NCBI GenBank assembly: GCA_963797835.1
Contig: CAWCRN010000019.1
Location: forward strand, 310,001 to 374,000
DNA from: JBDTSW01 sp963797835
Lineage (GTDB): Bacteria > Actinomycetota > Thermoleophilia > Solirubrobacterales > 70-9
Length of the DNA: 64,000 nucleotides
Direction of reading: 5' to 3'
This document shows positions 25,926 to 33,209 of the stretch, piece after piece. The translations under genes were made by a program, and so were the position numbers. The notes under the pieces were generated by a model. It did not search any database, was not told where the DNA came from, and saw only the letters and a program-made list of their open reading frames with translations. Within the stretch, counting starts at the first letter, position 1. The number at the start of each line of letters is the position of its first letter.

Positions 25926-25938
25926 ATTGGGCGATGGT

Positions 25939-26166
25939 CTAATCCGGGCCGCGCTGGCCCAAGAACCCACTCGGCCGCGTCAGCACCCCGAGCAGGATGC
26001 AGATGATCGCCACGACTCCTGCCCACGCCTGGTGGTTGGCAAAAAGGTCGATCGCTACGAACACGATCGCGGCGATTCCGAACGAGAACGAGAGCCACGA
26101 CTGGCGATTGCCGAGGTGATCACGTACGCCTTCGGCATTGAATCTTGGTCCTTCGGACCCAGACAT
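25939..26166 (-). CDS. two-TM membrane protein, 75 aa
   Basis: Basic/polar N-terminus (SGSEGPRFNAEGVRDHLGNR), then two hydrophobic helices (WLSFSFGIAAIVFVAIDLFA and WAGVVAIICILLGVLTRPSG). No family recognised. The only gene of the series in reverse orientation besides the YdhR-like gene. It is bounded by A-B repeats on both sides. Confidence 0.65.
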   Translation of the reverse strand: MSGSEGPRFNAEGVRDHLGNRQSWLSFSFGIAAIVFVAIDLFANHQAWAGVVAIICILLGVLTRPSGFLGQRGPD

Positions 26167-26268
26167 CGATTCTCCTCAATCGCGGGCGCGCCGATCCTAC
26201 CCTGACGGCGAGATACCGGACAGGCGCGATCGCGGAGCGGTTGCCGGCGCGGCCTAGACAGAACCATC

Positions 26269-26312
26269 CGCTTTGGACGAGAAGCGTCTAGGCCGCTTCG
26301 CATGGGAAGGCG
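26269..26312 (+). repeat. A-B hairpin pair
   Basis: A at 26269-26286 (CGCTTTGGACGAGAAGCG), spacer TCTAGGC, then B at 26294-26312 (CGCTTCGCATGGGAAGGCG). Confidence 0.75.
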
Positions 26313-26371
26313 GCACAAATCGCCAGGCGCTCCTGGCGCAGGAGAGCCCCTCCCGGCGGTAGGCTCCCGTC

Positions 26372-27148
26372 GTGTTGCGCCAAGGGGATGGCGAGCCGCT
26401 GATCCTGCTGCATGGCTTATTCCAAGCTGATCGGGTCTGGCGCCACGTCATCCCGCCTTTGGCCGAAAACTTTGACGTGATTGCGCCGATGGGGATCGGG
26501 CACGGCGGACGGGTTCCCGACAAAAGGCCGGCGATCTTCGGGGACTGGGTCGATGACGGCGAGCGGGTGCTCGACGAGTTGGGGCTGGACAGGCCTCACC
26601 TAGCCGGCAGCTCGTCGGGCGGTTGGGCAGCGATCGAGTTGGCGCGGCGTGGCCGTGCGAGGACCGTGTGTGCACTTTCTCCGGCGGGTGCCTGGGACCG
26701 CGACTGGGATGACAGGCACCGGCTCAAAGAAGAACTGTCTACGGCGATGCGCGAAACGCGCCGTTCCCGTCGGATGTTGCCTCTTCTTGCCTACTCCAGC
26801 CGGTTTCGGCGCTGGGGCATGAGCGATGTCGCCATCCATGGGGACCGGTTGAGCAGAGCCGATTTCATCGACTCCGCCGACAACGTCCTCGGCTGCACGA
26901 TTCTCGAGGACACGTTCGAAGACACGACACAGTTGGAACCGCTCGATCCCGTGCCGTGCCCGATCACCCTGGCATGGGCACGCGAGGACCGGACCTTTCC
27001 CATCGATGTCTATGGCGCTCGCGCCCAGCAGATGATCCCCCGGGCACGGTTCGTCGTGCTCGATGATGTCGGGCACGTGCCGATGTTCGACGACCCGCAG
27101 CTGGTCGCCGACACGATTCTCGCGGCGACGAAGGCAAACGGGGATTAG
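26372..27148 (+). CDS. alpha/beta-hydrolase
   Basis: 258 residues, GTG start. Oxyanion segment LILLHGLFQADRVW, nucleophile elbow HLAGSSSGGWAA (Ser in G-S-S-S-G), acid-side strand ITLAWAREDRTFP and catalytic His in LDDVGHVPMFDDP. All parts of the triad are visible, so it is probably active as an esterase, lyase or related hydrolase. Substrate unknown. The GTG starts close to the fold, so the real N-terminus could not be much shorter. Confidence 0.82.
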   Translation: MLRQGDGEPLILLHGLFQADRVWRHVIPPLAENFDVIAPMGIGHGGRVPDKRPAIFGDWVDDGERVLDELGLDRPHLAGSSSGGWAAIELARRGRARTVCALSPAGAWDRDWDDRHRLKEELSTAMRETRRSRRMLPLLAYSSRFRRWGMSDVAIHGDRLSRADFIDSADNVLGCTILEDTFEDTTQLEPLDPVPCPITLAWAREDRTFPIDVYGARAQQMIPRARFVVLDDVGHVPMFDDPQLVADTILAATKANGD

Positions 27149-27158
27149 AAATTCATGG

Positions 27159-27201
27159 CGCTTCGGACGAGAAGCGGCTAGGCCGCTTTGCATGGAAAGC
27201 G
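27159..27201 (+). repeat. A-B hairpin pair, consensus copy
   Basis: A at 27159-27176 (CGCTTCGGACGAGAAGCG), spacer GCTAGGC, B at 27184-27201 (CGCTTTGCATGGAAAGCG). Both hairpins are perfect at the stems (CGCTTC/GAAGCG and CGCTTT/AAAGCG). It begins 10 bases after the hydrolase stop and ends 27 bases before the MSQENVE start. Confidence 0.85.
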
Positions 27202-27228
27202 ATTACATCCGCGCGATACTGCGGGACG

Positions 27229-27618
27229 ATGTCGCAGGAGAACGTCGAGCTGGCGCGTCGCGGAATGCGAAGCGCCAAAGAGTTCGTCGGACTGCTCGAC
27301 GACTACGTCGTCAGGGATAACCGGGAGTACCCGCTGATCGACGTCCCGGACGTGGAAATGGGCCGCGGGCAGCTGGAGGAGTTCATGCGGCACTACTGGG
27401 GGACGTTCGAGGACTACTCGCTTGATGCCACGGAGTTGATTGACGCGGGACAGAGCGTGGTTTTGGTCCTCCATGAGCAAGCCCGAGGCCGACGGAGTGG
27501 TGCGGCACTCGAGCGCGACTGGGCGCATGTGTGGACGTTCAGAAAGGGTCGGATCATCCGTATGGAAGCGTTTCGCACGCGCGAGGAGGCCCTCGAAGCC
27601 GCCGGGCTGCGAGGATAG
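27229..27618 (+). CDS. NTF2/SnoaL-like protein (MSQENVE family)
   Basis: 129 residues. Starts MSQENVELARRGMRSAKEFV, ends RTREEALEAAGLRG. Core: MGRGQLEEFMRHYWGTFEDY, LIDAGQSVVLVLHEQARGRR and VWTFRKGRIIRMEAF. The leader GCGATACTGCGGGACG is the family leader. It directly follows a consensus A-B pair. Function unknown. Confidence 0.85.
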   Translation: MSQENVELARRGMRSAKEFVGLLDDYVVRDNREYPLIDVPDVEMGRGQLEEFMRHYWGTFEDYSLDATELIDAGQSVVLVLHEQARGRRSGAALERDWAHVWTFRKGRIIRMEAFRTREEALEAAGLRG

Positions 27619-27636
27619 CTCGCGCCACCCCCCGGC

Positions 27637-27948
27637 TCAACTCGTCGATGCGATACCTCGTTCGGGGCGAAGGACAGAGACGACCTCGAAGACCTCGACT
27701 CGCGGCTCGCCCTCGACTCGGTAGGCCGCGGGGATCGTCCCGGCGAGATCCGACTCGCGGAAGTCGCGCATCGAGTCCTCGTCTTCCCACACGTAGATCC
27801 CGCCGTACTCGCCGGTCTCGGGCTCCCGGATGTAGAGCTTCTGCCGTAGTCCAGACAGTGCCTCGTACTGCGGCGCTCGCTGGGCGATGGTCTTGGCGGC
27901 CTCCTCATCAGAGAGGCCCGTCTTGTATTTGACGACCTGCACGATCAT
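27637..27948 (-). CDS. YdhR/ABM-like dimeric alpha-beta barrel protein
   Basis: 103 residues, MIVQVVKYKTGLSDEEAAKT with RQKLYIREPETGEYGGIYVW and DFRESDLAGTIPAAYRVEGE, as in the YdhR-like putative monooxygenase group. It ends 19 bp from the NTF2 gene on the opposite strand. It probably forms a dimer around a small hydrophobic ligand; cofactor-free monooxygenase activity is only a family-level possibility. Confidence 0.75.
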   Translation of the reverse strand: MIVQVVKYKTGLSDEEAAKTIAQRAPQYEALSGLRQKLYIREPETGEYGGIYVWEDEDSMRDFRESDLAGTIPAAYRVEGEPRVEVFEVVSVLRPERGIASTS

Positions 27949-28021
27949 TCGCCTCGACCTCCTGCGGTTTGTGGATCCACTGAGGCGAGCTTAGACCGTG
28001 GTACTGAGCGCCATTTTGGCG

Positions 28022-28079
28022 AGCCGTGAGGCCCTCGAAGCCGCCGGGCTGTCGGAGTAGCCGCTTTGGACGAGAAGCG
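28022..28079 (+). pseudogene. 3' remnant of an MSQENVE-type NTF2 gene plus hairpin A
   Basis: 28027-28060 encodes only EALEAAGLSE and a stop, identical in kind to the family tail; hairpin A (CGCTTTGGACGAGAAGCG, 28062-28079) starts one base after the stop. The rest of the gene is missing. Elsewhere in 27949-28273 nothing more is recognised. Confidence 0.7.
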
Positions 28080-28273
28080 GTACTCCGCTGACGGTCATGC
28101 GTGGACCCGCACCAGCGCGAACGTGACGGTGCTAGCTAGGGGAGAAGGCGATATGGCCTAGACGATGCCCCCTGCTCATCCACTACTTGCCACCTAAACG
28201 GGGGACAAGCGCGACTAGGATGGCGCTCCGCTTTCACGCCGGAAGCGGGACAACGCAGAGGAGGTCTCACGCC

Positions 28274-28573
28274 ATGTACGTCGCCGAATTCACCTTGCAC
28301 GCCAAGCCCGGCCATTTCGAGCAGGTCGCGGAGATTTACTCCGAGTTCGCCGCCGGGTTCCTCAGCGAGCATCCCGCACTCGAGACGGTGCTGATCCTCG
28401 GTGACGAGGCGGGCGGTGTGGTGCGCGGCGTGGGGGTGTGGACGGATCGGGAGGCCGCAGACGACGTCAACAGCGACCCCGAGTTCGCTTCCTTCAACGA
28501 CACGATCGGGCCGCTGCTGTCGAGTCCATCAGAGCGGGTGGAGCTGCAGCTCCTGCACTACTACTCGCGGTAG
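28274..28573 (+). CDS. antibiotic-biosynthesis-monooxygenase-like small protein
   Basis: 99 residues from the ATG at 28274. MYVAEFTLHAKPGHFEQVAE, LSEHPALETVLILGDEAGGV and SPSERVELQLLHYYSR fit the ABM/dimeric alpha-beta barrel superfamily. Longer in-frame extension to 28187 is non-homologous. Function unassigned. Confidence 0.75.
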   Translation: MYVAEFTLHAKPGHFEQVAEIYSEFAAGFLSEHPALETVLILGDEAGGVVRGVGVWTDREAADDVNSDPEFASFNDTIGPLLSSPSERVELQLLHYYSR

Positions 28574-28690
28574 CGCACTTCGGGTCGCGCGGAGCCGTTC
28601 GCCTAAGAGCGCGTGGTCGGTCGGGCCGTAAGGACGGTCGAACCCATCAACGGCGGTAGGCGTTGAACTCCTCCGCCACGCGCATGGTCA

Positions 28691-29218
28691 TCAGCATCCC
28701 GGCTTCGGCAAGTAGGAGCCGTCTGGCTGAACCTGGGCCGGATCAAACCCTCCGCAGTACGCCTCCGTGTCACTGATTGCCTGACAGTCCGCTGCTGTCG
28801 CTGAGTTATCGGCGGCCAGTGGACAGAAGGTCTCCTCTGAGGCTGCGGCCGCGGCTTCGGCTGCGGCCGCGGCCTCAGCAGCCGCCGCCATCTCGGCCTC
28901 AGCTTTGGCGCGACCGGCATCCCCGCCACGTCGTTCACCCGCTGAAGCACCTTGGTGGCGGCCGGACTCAATTCCCTCGCTTAGCCCCCGTTTCTCGGCG
29001 TGACTGTAAGCGGCCCGCTTGCTGGCGGCGAGGGCATGCACGTACGGCTTGCTCTCTCCGCAGCGTCGAATGCGTCCGGGGCAGCGCCCGTCCCGAGAGC
29101 CCACCCGCCGAGAACCGAGCAGGCGACGAGGCCAAGCACGAGCACCACCGCGATGATCCGGTGCCGACTCACGCGTCTCGGAGCCGACGATCTGAGTACA
29201 CGGAAGCGCCGTCATCAC
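28691..29218 (-). pseudogene. paralog P4: membrane-anchored Ala/Gly-repeat protein, frameshifted
   Basis: The anchor is read in one frame (HRIIAVVLVLGLVACSVLGG followed by WALGTGAAPDAFDAAE) and the rest in another from about 29075 (SKPYVHALAASKRAAYSHAE, RGLSEGIESG, an Ala-rich stretch and a Cys-containing end FCPLAADN...YCGG). Four successive genes share this plan: anchor, Ala/Tyr-rich helix, GxxxGxxxG run, cysteine tail. P4 starts inside the stop of P3 (GTGA). Function unknown. Confidence 0.6.
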
Positions 29219-29694
29219 TCACCTGTCGGAAACGGTGGTCCGGCGGGTGCGCCTGGCGCTGCACCAGGAAAGCCTGCAGGAATCGGCTCGCCCGACTGCT
29301 GAGGCAAGCCGCGTAGGTCGCGTCGTCCGCTATCGCACCGTCGCAAACAATCGGCTCGGCTGGAACTGGCGCGGGCTCTGCGGGTGCGGCAGCTTCGGCC
29401 TGTGCGACTAACTCGGTCTCCGCAGCCCCTCCCCCTGGGACGCCCCATCCGCTCGCCCCGCCTTCTCACCCTCGCTATGCCCGTACGAAGCCCTTTTGCC
29501 AGACCGCGCCTGCGAGCCGCGGAGTAGGCCGAGTCATGCGCCGTTTCCTGTGCCTTGACCAGCGCGCGCGCTGAGCACGTTGCGTCTGTGTCTCGGTAGT
29601 GGCCCTGGACTCGCCGATGAGGTACCCACCCGCGCCCACCGCAGCGACTAGAGAGAGCCGCACCCACGGCTCCGAACATGGCTGATCGACCCAT
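29215..29694 (-). pseudogene. paralog P3, frameshifted
   Basis: Anchor segment VRLSLVAAVGAGGYLIGESR in one frame, helix and glycine run in another (TAHDSAYSAARRRGLAKGLR), and TELVAQAEAAAPAEPAPVPA...IVCDGAIADDATYAACL in a third. At least two indels. Same architecture as P1, P2 and P4. Confidence 0.55.
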
Positions 29695-29703
29695 TGCGGT
29701 CCC

Positions 29704-30161
29704 CTAGTCCCCGACGCACTGGCCGGTGTCGGCGTCATAGCCGACACAGCTCAAAGTGCGCTCCTCGAGCGGCAAGACGTAGCCGGGCTCGCCATGCGGC
29801 ACTCCGGCACGTAAGTCAGGCTCGGGCTCAGCCGCGGCTGGCCGCAGCGGCCTCTGCGGCCTCGATTGCGGCGAGTTCCTTATCGGCCGAAGTTCCCCCA
29901 GTCTGCTGGCCCACGGTCGTCCCGTTCTCCGTCCCGGCGCCACGTCCCTCAGCCAAGCCCTTCGCGCGTCCCCGTGCCTCGCTCGAGGCGAAGGCACGTT
30001 GCTCCGCCGCCGCCAGCGCTTGGGCCTCAGCCTGCTGGTGCGCGTATGCAGCCTCAGAGTCGGTCACCGCCTCCGAGTCGCCGATGAGGTAGCCGCCGAG
30101 CGCTGCCGCCGCAATCGCGATTGCGGCCAGCGCAGCGGAGGCGACATGGCGCCACCCTCAT
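29704..30161 (-). pseudogene. paralog P2, frameshifted
   Basis: Starts ATG at 30161 overlapping the P1 stop (ATGA). One extra base near 30145 separates the start from the anchor HVASAALAAIAIAAAALGGY, which leads into LIGDSEAVTDSEAAYAHQQA and the glycine run RGRAKGLAEGRGAG. A second indel near 29838 precedes the tail LEERTLSCVGYDADTGQCVG. Re-joined length about 150 residues. Confidence 0.6.
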
Positions 30162-30494
30162 TGGCTGACCTTGATCGTCTCGGGAGCGTCGAGCCCGGCC
30201 TCCACGTACGCATGGCGGTACGCGAGCCGGTAGGCATCGGCGTAGGTCTCGTCGTAGCCCTCGTCACGCCCCTCTTGGAAGCCGGCGGCGTAGCCCTCCT
30301 CGGCTCCGATCGCCGTTCCCTTCTTCTGACCGGCGATCTCACCCGCCGCGCGGGCGGCTGCGAGATCCTCGCCGCTCGACTCGCCGTAGAAGTAGGCGCC
30401 GATCCCCGCTGCGGCGGCAACTAGCAGGACCAGGAGCGCTAGCAGGATCGTCGTCCTACGAGCAGCTCCCGGCGGGCGTTACGTCAGCTGTCAT
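30158..30494 (-). pseudogene. paralog P1, frameshifted at residue 7-8
   Basis: Strong GGAGG ribosome-binding site before the ATG at 30494; the first frame stops after 12 codons. One extra C near 30473 would restore MTADVTPP, then the anchor TILLALLVLLVAAAAGIGAY, FYGESSGEDLAAARAAGEIA, glycine run GYAAGFQEGRDEG and LAYRHAYVEAGLDAPETIKV. It heads a four-gene set of related membrane-anchored proteins. Confidence 0.65.
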
Positions 30495-30525
30495 TGGTTC
30501 CTCCATGCTGTCTTGGGGTCGTAGG

Positions 30526-31221
30526 TCAATCGCCGTAGCTGACCGACTGGGCGACGTGGCTTGCGATGCTCTCGGCGACGGCCACTCGGCCCGCCGGCGA
30601 GGACGCCCCAACCGCCGCCGCTCCCGTCATTGATCAGGTAGTCCACGCAGGGTCGGCCGCTGCAGTCAGGAAGGGCGCTGCTCTGCGAGAAGTTGTATTT
30701 CGTTGCCTCACCGAACACCGGGTGTGAAACGGTGCCGACGGCGTCGTAGCTGCCCCCGAGGTCGGGGACGTCAAACGGCGTCCGATCGATGAGGAGAAGC
30801 GTCCCGTCCGGGCCGCGCCAGCTCGTCCGAAGCAGCGCTCCGCTCGTGAGATGGCTCTCGGCCGACGCAGACCAGCCACCTCCGGTGGGAACGTCGGCGA
30901 CGTAGCCATATCCGGGTCCGATGGCGAGTACGGGGCGTACCCCGCGACGTATGAGCTTCCGGGCGCGGCTCCCGCCGACGGGACCGGGGTGCCGGAGCGC
31001 GTCCTGTTCGCTGAGCTCTCGCTCTAGTTGGCGATCTGCTCGTTCTGCCGGGCGATTTGAGCCCCCTCCTTCCTCGCCTCCTTGATCGCGTGCTGCTGGG
31101 CGAGCTCGTCGCCGGCCCGATCGCAGCAGCCAGCCGACAGCGCGAGGGCAGAGAACACGACGACCAGCGCGAATGCGCTGACGCCCCGCAGCCGCTTACG
31201 TTCTCTCTTTGGGGTTGCCAT
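30526..31221 (-). pseudogene. lipoprotein with coiled coil and sensor-like domain, two frameshifts
   Basis: ATG at 31221. Lipoprotein signal ending LALSAGC, then a coiled-coil stretch (AQQHAIKEARKEGAQIARQN, EQIAN). A stop at 31024 is followed in another frame by LERELSEQDALRH, which continues the heptads: one base lost near 31027. The next domain reads GYGYVADVPTGGGWSASAES, RTSWRGPDGTLLLIDRTPFD and CSGRPCVDYLINDGSGGGWG. A second indel near 30600 precedes the natural end AVAESIASHVAQSVSYGD. Function unknown. Confidence 0.6.
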
Positions 31222-31357
31222 CGCTATGAAACGTGGAAGATGTCGCCTCGCAGTTGACTCGTGCGGTGGTGGGCGTGAATCCCCGCTTGTCCGGGTCCCA
31301 CTCGATGACGAGTAGCGGCGCTGACCGTGACAGGGAGAGGATCGCGCAGCTGAACGT

Positions 31358-31638
31358 CTACGCCCGTCCAACGGATATCCCCTGCGGCGCAGTACGGGCG
31401 GCACGTGTTCTACCGTACCTACCGCGAGCCTCGGCTGTGGACTGGCCCCAGTCCTCCCGGGGGCGAAGCTCGTTCATGCGGAGCAGCGCACTTCCGCCGG
31501 CGAGCGCGCCCGAGCTGGCTCCGGCGGGCGTCGCCGCCGTGCCGCCAGAAGATGAGAGCCCGGCTGTGGATGCAGCCGGCGCCAACAGAGCGAGGGAAGC
31601 TGTCGCATGAGAGCGAGGCGGAGAGACTTCATGTTCAT
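31358..31638 (-). pseudogene. secreted protein remnant, frameshifted
   Basis: Start MNMKSLRLAL, then after one indel ATASLALLAPAASTAGLSSS, a plausible signal peptide and mature start. A possible continuation (LLVIEWDPDKRGFTPTTARV) lies in another frame at about 31240-31310. Family not recognised. Confidence 0.45.
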
Positions 31639-31661
31639 CGTCCTTCGTTTCGAGGTGGCGG

Positions 31662-31841
31662 TCATCTGGCGGAGGCTGGGCATGGCCTGTCGCGAAAGGT
31701 CATGTCGGCGAGGGCGCGGTCGAGGTCCTCAGGCGCGAGGCCGCCGCGTGCGGCGATCCGGCGTCCGACGTCCTCGAGCCGCTCCCGCCGTGGGCAGGGC
31801 GCGGGCGCCCACAGGCGCCGGCGCCGGCGCTCGCACGTCAT
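31662..31841 (-). CDS. doubtful small ORF, 59 aa
   Basis: ATG at 31841. Arg-rich start (CERRRRRLWAPAPCPRRE) then ERLEDVGRRIAARGGLAPED and LDRALADMTFRDRPC. The second half looks protein-like. No family recognised. Confidence 0.3.
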   Translation of the reverse strand: MTCERRRRRLWAPAPCPRRERLEDVGRRIAARGGLAPEDLDRALADMTFRDRPCPASAR

Positions 31842-31936
31842 CGGGCGCCGCCGTTCTGCTCGGCCTCTGCGCCGCTCGCTCGCCCTTGTCGAGGGCGTCT
31901 AGGTTTCGTGCTCACTCGGGCGTGCGAGTGGGGAGT

Positions 31937-31967
31937 GGGACGGGCCAGCGAAAAGCCAGCCCGTCCC
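31937..31967. terminator. hairpin, possible terminator
   Basis: 9-bp stem GGGACGGGC/GCCCGTCCC with a second small stem inside the loop, in the AT-richer gap before the XRE-like gene. Confidence 0.5.
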
Positions 31968-32011
31968 GTTCCCCATCGATGAGAGCGTCTCCCCGGGCGT
32001 GCTTCCGCACC

Positions 32012-32490
32012 GCTCTCACGTCTGATGTTGTATCGTGTTGGTTGTAACTACACGACAGGGTGCATTTGTTACAGACGAAGATACGAAACGCATATGAGCC
32101 CAGGATCTGCCGGCCTCCGAGGTCATGTCGCGCCGGTCGGATAGAACTGCGGGCATGAAGGCCGAGGAGGTTCCGCGTCCCCTACTGCCCTGGCTGGGGC
32201 GCGCCTGTCGCCAGGCGCGAGAGGACCGAAACGTCGTCCAGGTCAAGATCGCGGCGGCGATCGAGGTAAACCAGGCGACGATCGCGCGATTTGAGGACGG
32301 CATCGCGTGGCCGCGGCAGCCCGAGGAGGTGCTGATGGCCTACGCGAGCGAGCTCGATATGGACGTGCGGCTGCTCTGGCTTCACGCCTTCGTCCTGTGG
32401 CTCGAGCACGACCCGGTCTTGGACGAGGAGAGTCAGGAGCAGATTCGGGCCGCGCTCAAACGCCTGCAGATCTAGGGCGGCGCAGCGCGC
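32012..32490 (+). repeat. duplicated segment D, copy 1 (XRE-like gene and its 5' region)
   Basis: The segment from about 32012 (CGTCTGATGTTGTATC) through the XRE-like gene to about 32490 is repeated at about 41648-42125. The coding part is nearly identical; the 5' region keeps GAAGATACGAAACGCATAT exactly but is otherwise more diverged and AT-richer than its surroundings. Confidence 0.75.
32125..32475 (+). CDS. XRE-like helix-turn-helix protein, copy 1
   Basis: 116 residues. The DNA-binding domain is recognisable: LGRACRQAREDRNVVQVKIA, AAIEVNQATIARFEDGIAWP, then a C-terminal helix-rich part ending EESQEQIRAALKRLQI. It could be a small repressor or excisionase-type regulator. The gene stops 30 bp before a tRNA-Met 3' fragment. 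Copy 2 (41759) differs by one residue (Glu to Lys in VLDEESQ). A second ATG at 32155 is an alternative start. Confidence 0.75.
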   Translation: MSRRSDRTAGMKAEEVPRPLLPWLGRACRQAREDRNVVQVKIAAAIEVNQATIARFEDGIAWPRQPEEVLMAYASELDMDVRLLWLHAFVLWLEHDPVLDEESQEQIRAALKRLQI

Positions 32491-32504
32491 TCGCCCGCCC
32501 AGAT

Positions 32505-32545
32505 GGCGGGGGCGGGATTTGAACCCGCGACCTCCGGGTTATGAG
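32505..32545 (-). other. tRNA-Met 3'-half fragment (locus II)
   Basis: Minus strand CTCATAACCCGGAGG, then T-arm and acceptor CCCCGCC. Similarity to the other loci stops just past the anticodon on the 5' side. No 5' tRNA half. Confidence 0.7.
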
Positions 32546-32624
32546 ATCGGCCGGACCGGTTGCCTGGAGTGCGTTCGTGCCTTCCGAGTGCCTCTGAGTT
32601 ACCCGGAGTTGCGCCGACTTTTTC

Positions 32625-33209
32625 TCACTTTGGTACCCGCTTGGTACCCGCTCTTGAATTCTGGAGCCTTGCCGGCACGATGCGCGCGAGCTCGCGCCAC
32701 GGGCCCTCAAGTCGCTCGCCGTCGACGAAGAAGGTCGGGGTTCCACGGGCTCCGGCCCGGCGACCGCCTTCGATGTCGGCGCGAACCCGTTCGCGAAATC
32801 TGCGCTCATCAAGGGCCGCTTCCGCCTCGTCTTTCTCCAGCCCCAGTTGATTCGCGACCGCGATCAGATCCTGGCGCGAGAAGCTTTCGCGGCCCGCGAG
32901 CAGAAGCGCATGCGCCTCCCAGAACTTCCCATGCGAAGCCGCGAGTTCGGAGAGCTCGGCCGCGAGATCGGCTCCGGGATGAAGCTCGGGATCGGGCAGG
33001 TGGCGCCACACCAAACGAAGCCCGTCGAAGCGGTCGAGAAGCGACAGCACCGGGCGGTTCGCGGCGTAGCAGAAGCGGCAGCCGAAGTCCCCATACTCGA
33101 CAAGGGTGAGCGCCGGTGAGGCGGCGCCAAGGACGTGGTCCTTCTCGCTGACCTCAGCAAGCAACTGCGGGGACGACGTCGTCACGCGCTCGCTAGAGGC
33201 GCCGGTCAC
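32625..33209 (-). CDS. DsbA-family thiol-disulfide oxidoreductase
   Basis: 194 residues, GTG start at 33209 overlapping the stop of the flavoprotein gene (GTGA). Redox motif CRFC in LVEYGDFGCRFCYAANRPVL; cis-proline loop RGTPTFFVDGERL; no signal peptide, so a cytoplasmic DsbA-like (frmA/DSBA oxidoreductase) role is likely. The last residues (NSRAGTKRVPK) are encoded by the tandem TTGGTACCCGC repeats beside the tRNA fragment, implying that an integration or deletion replaced the original 3' end. Confidence 0.82.
   Translation of the reverse strand: MTGASSERVTTSSPQLLAEVSEKDHVLGAASPALTLVEYGDFGCRFCYAANRPVLSLLDRFDGLRLVWRHLPDPELHPGADLAAELSELAASHGKFWEAHALLLAGRESFSRQDLIAVANQLGLEKDEAEAALDERRFRERVRADIEGGRRAGARGTPTFFVDGERLEGPWRELARIVPARLQNSRAGTKRVPK
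32630..32651. repeat. tandem 11-bp arm-type repeats (locus II)
   Basis: Two exact adjacent TTGGTACCCGC units, identical to the pair at 38166-38187. They code for the end of the DsbA-like protein on the minus strand. Confidence 0.75.

Noticed and set aside
23273..28079. Classical integron cassette array
   Set aside because: No integrase gene and no attC core site (GTTRRRY) or attI is visible. Hairpins A and B do not follow attC structure, so only a cassette-like arrangement is claimed.
31405..32047. Plus-strand ORFs at 31.4-32.0 kb
   Set aside because: Extremely Arg-rich translations without domain features; the minus strand shows better protein-like segments.
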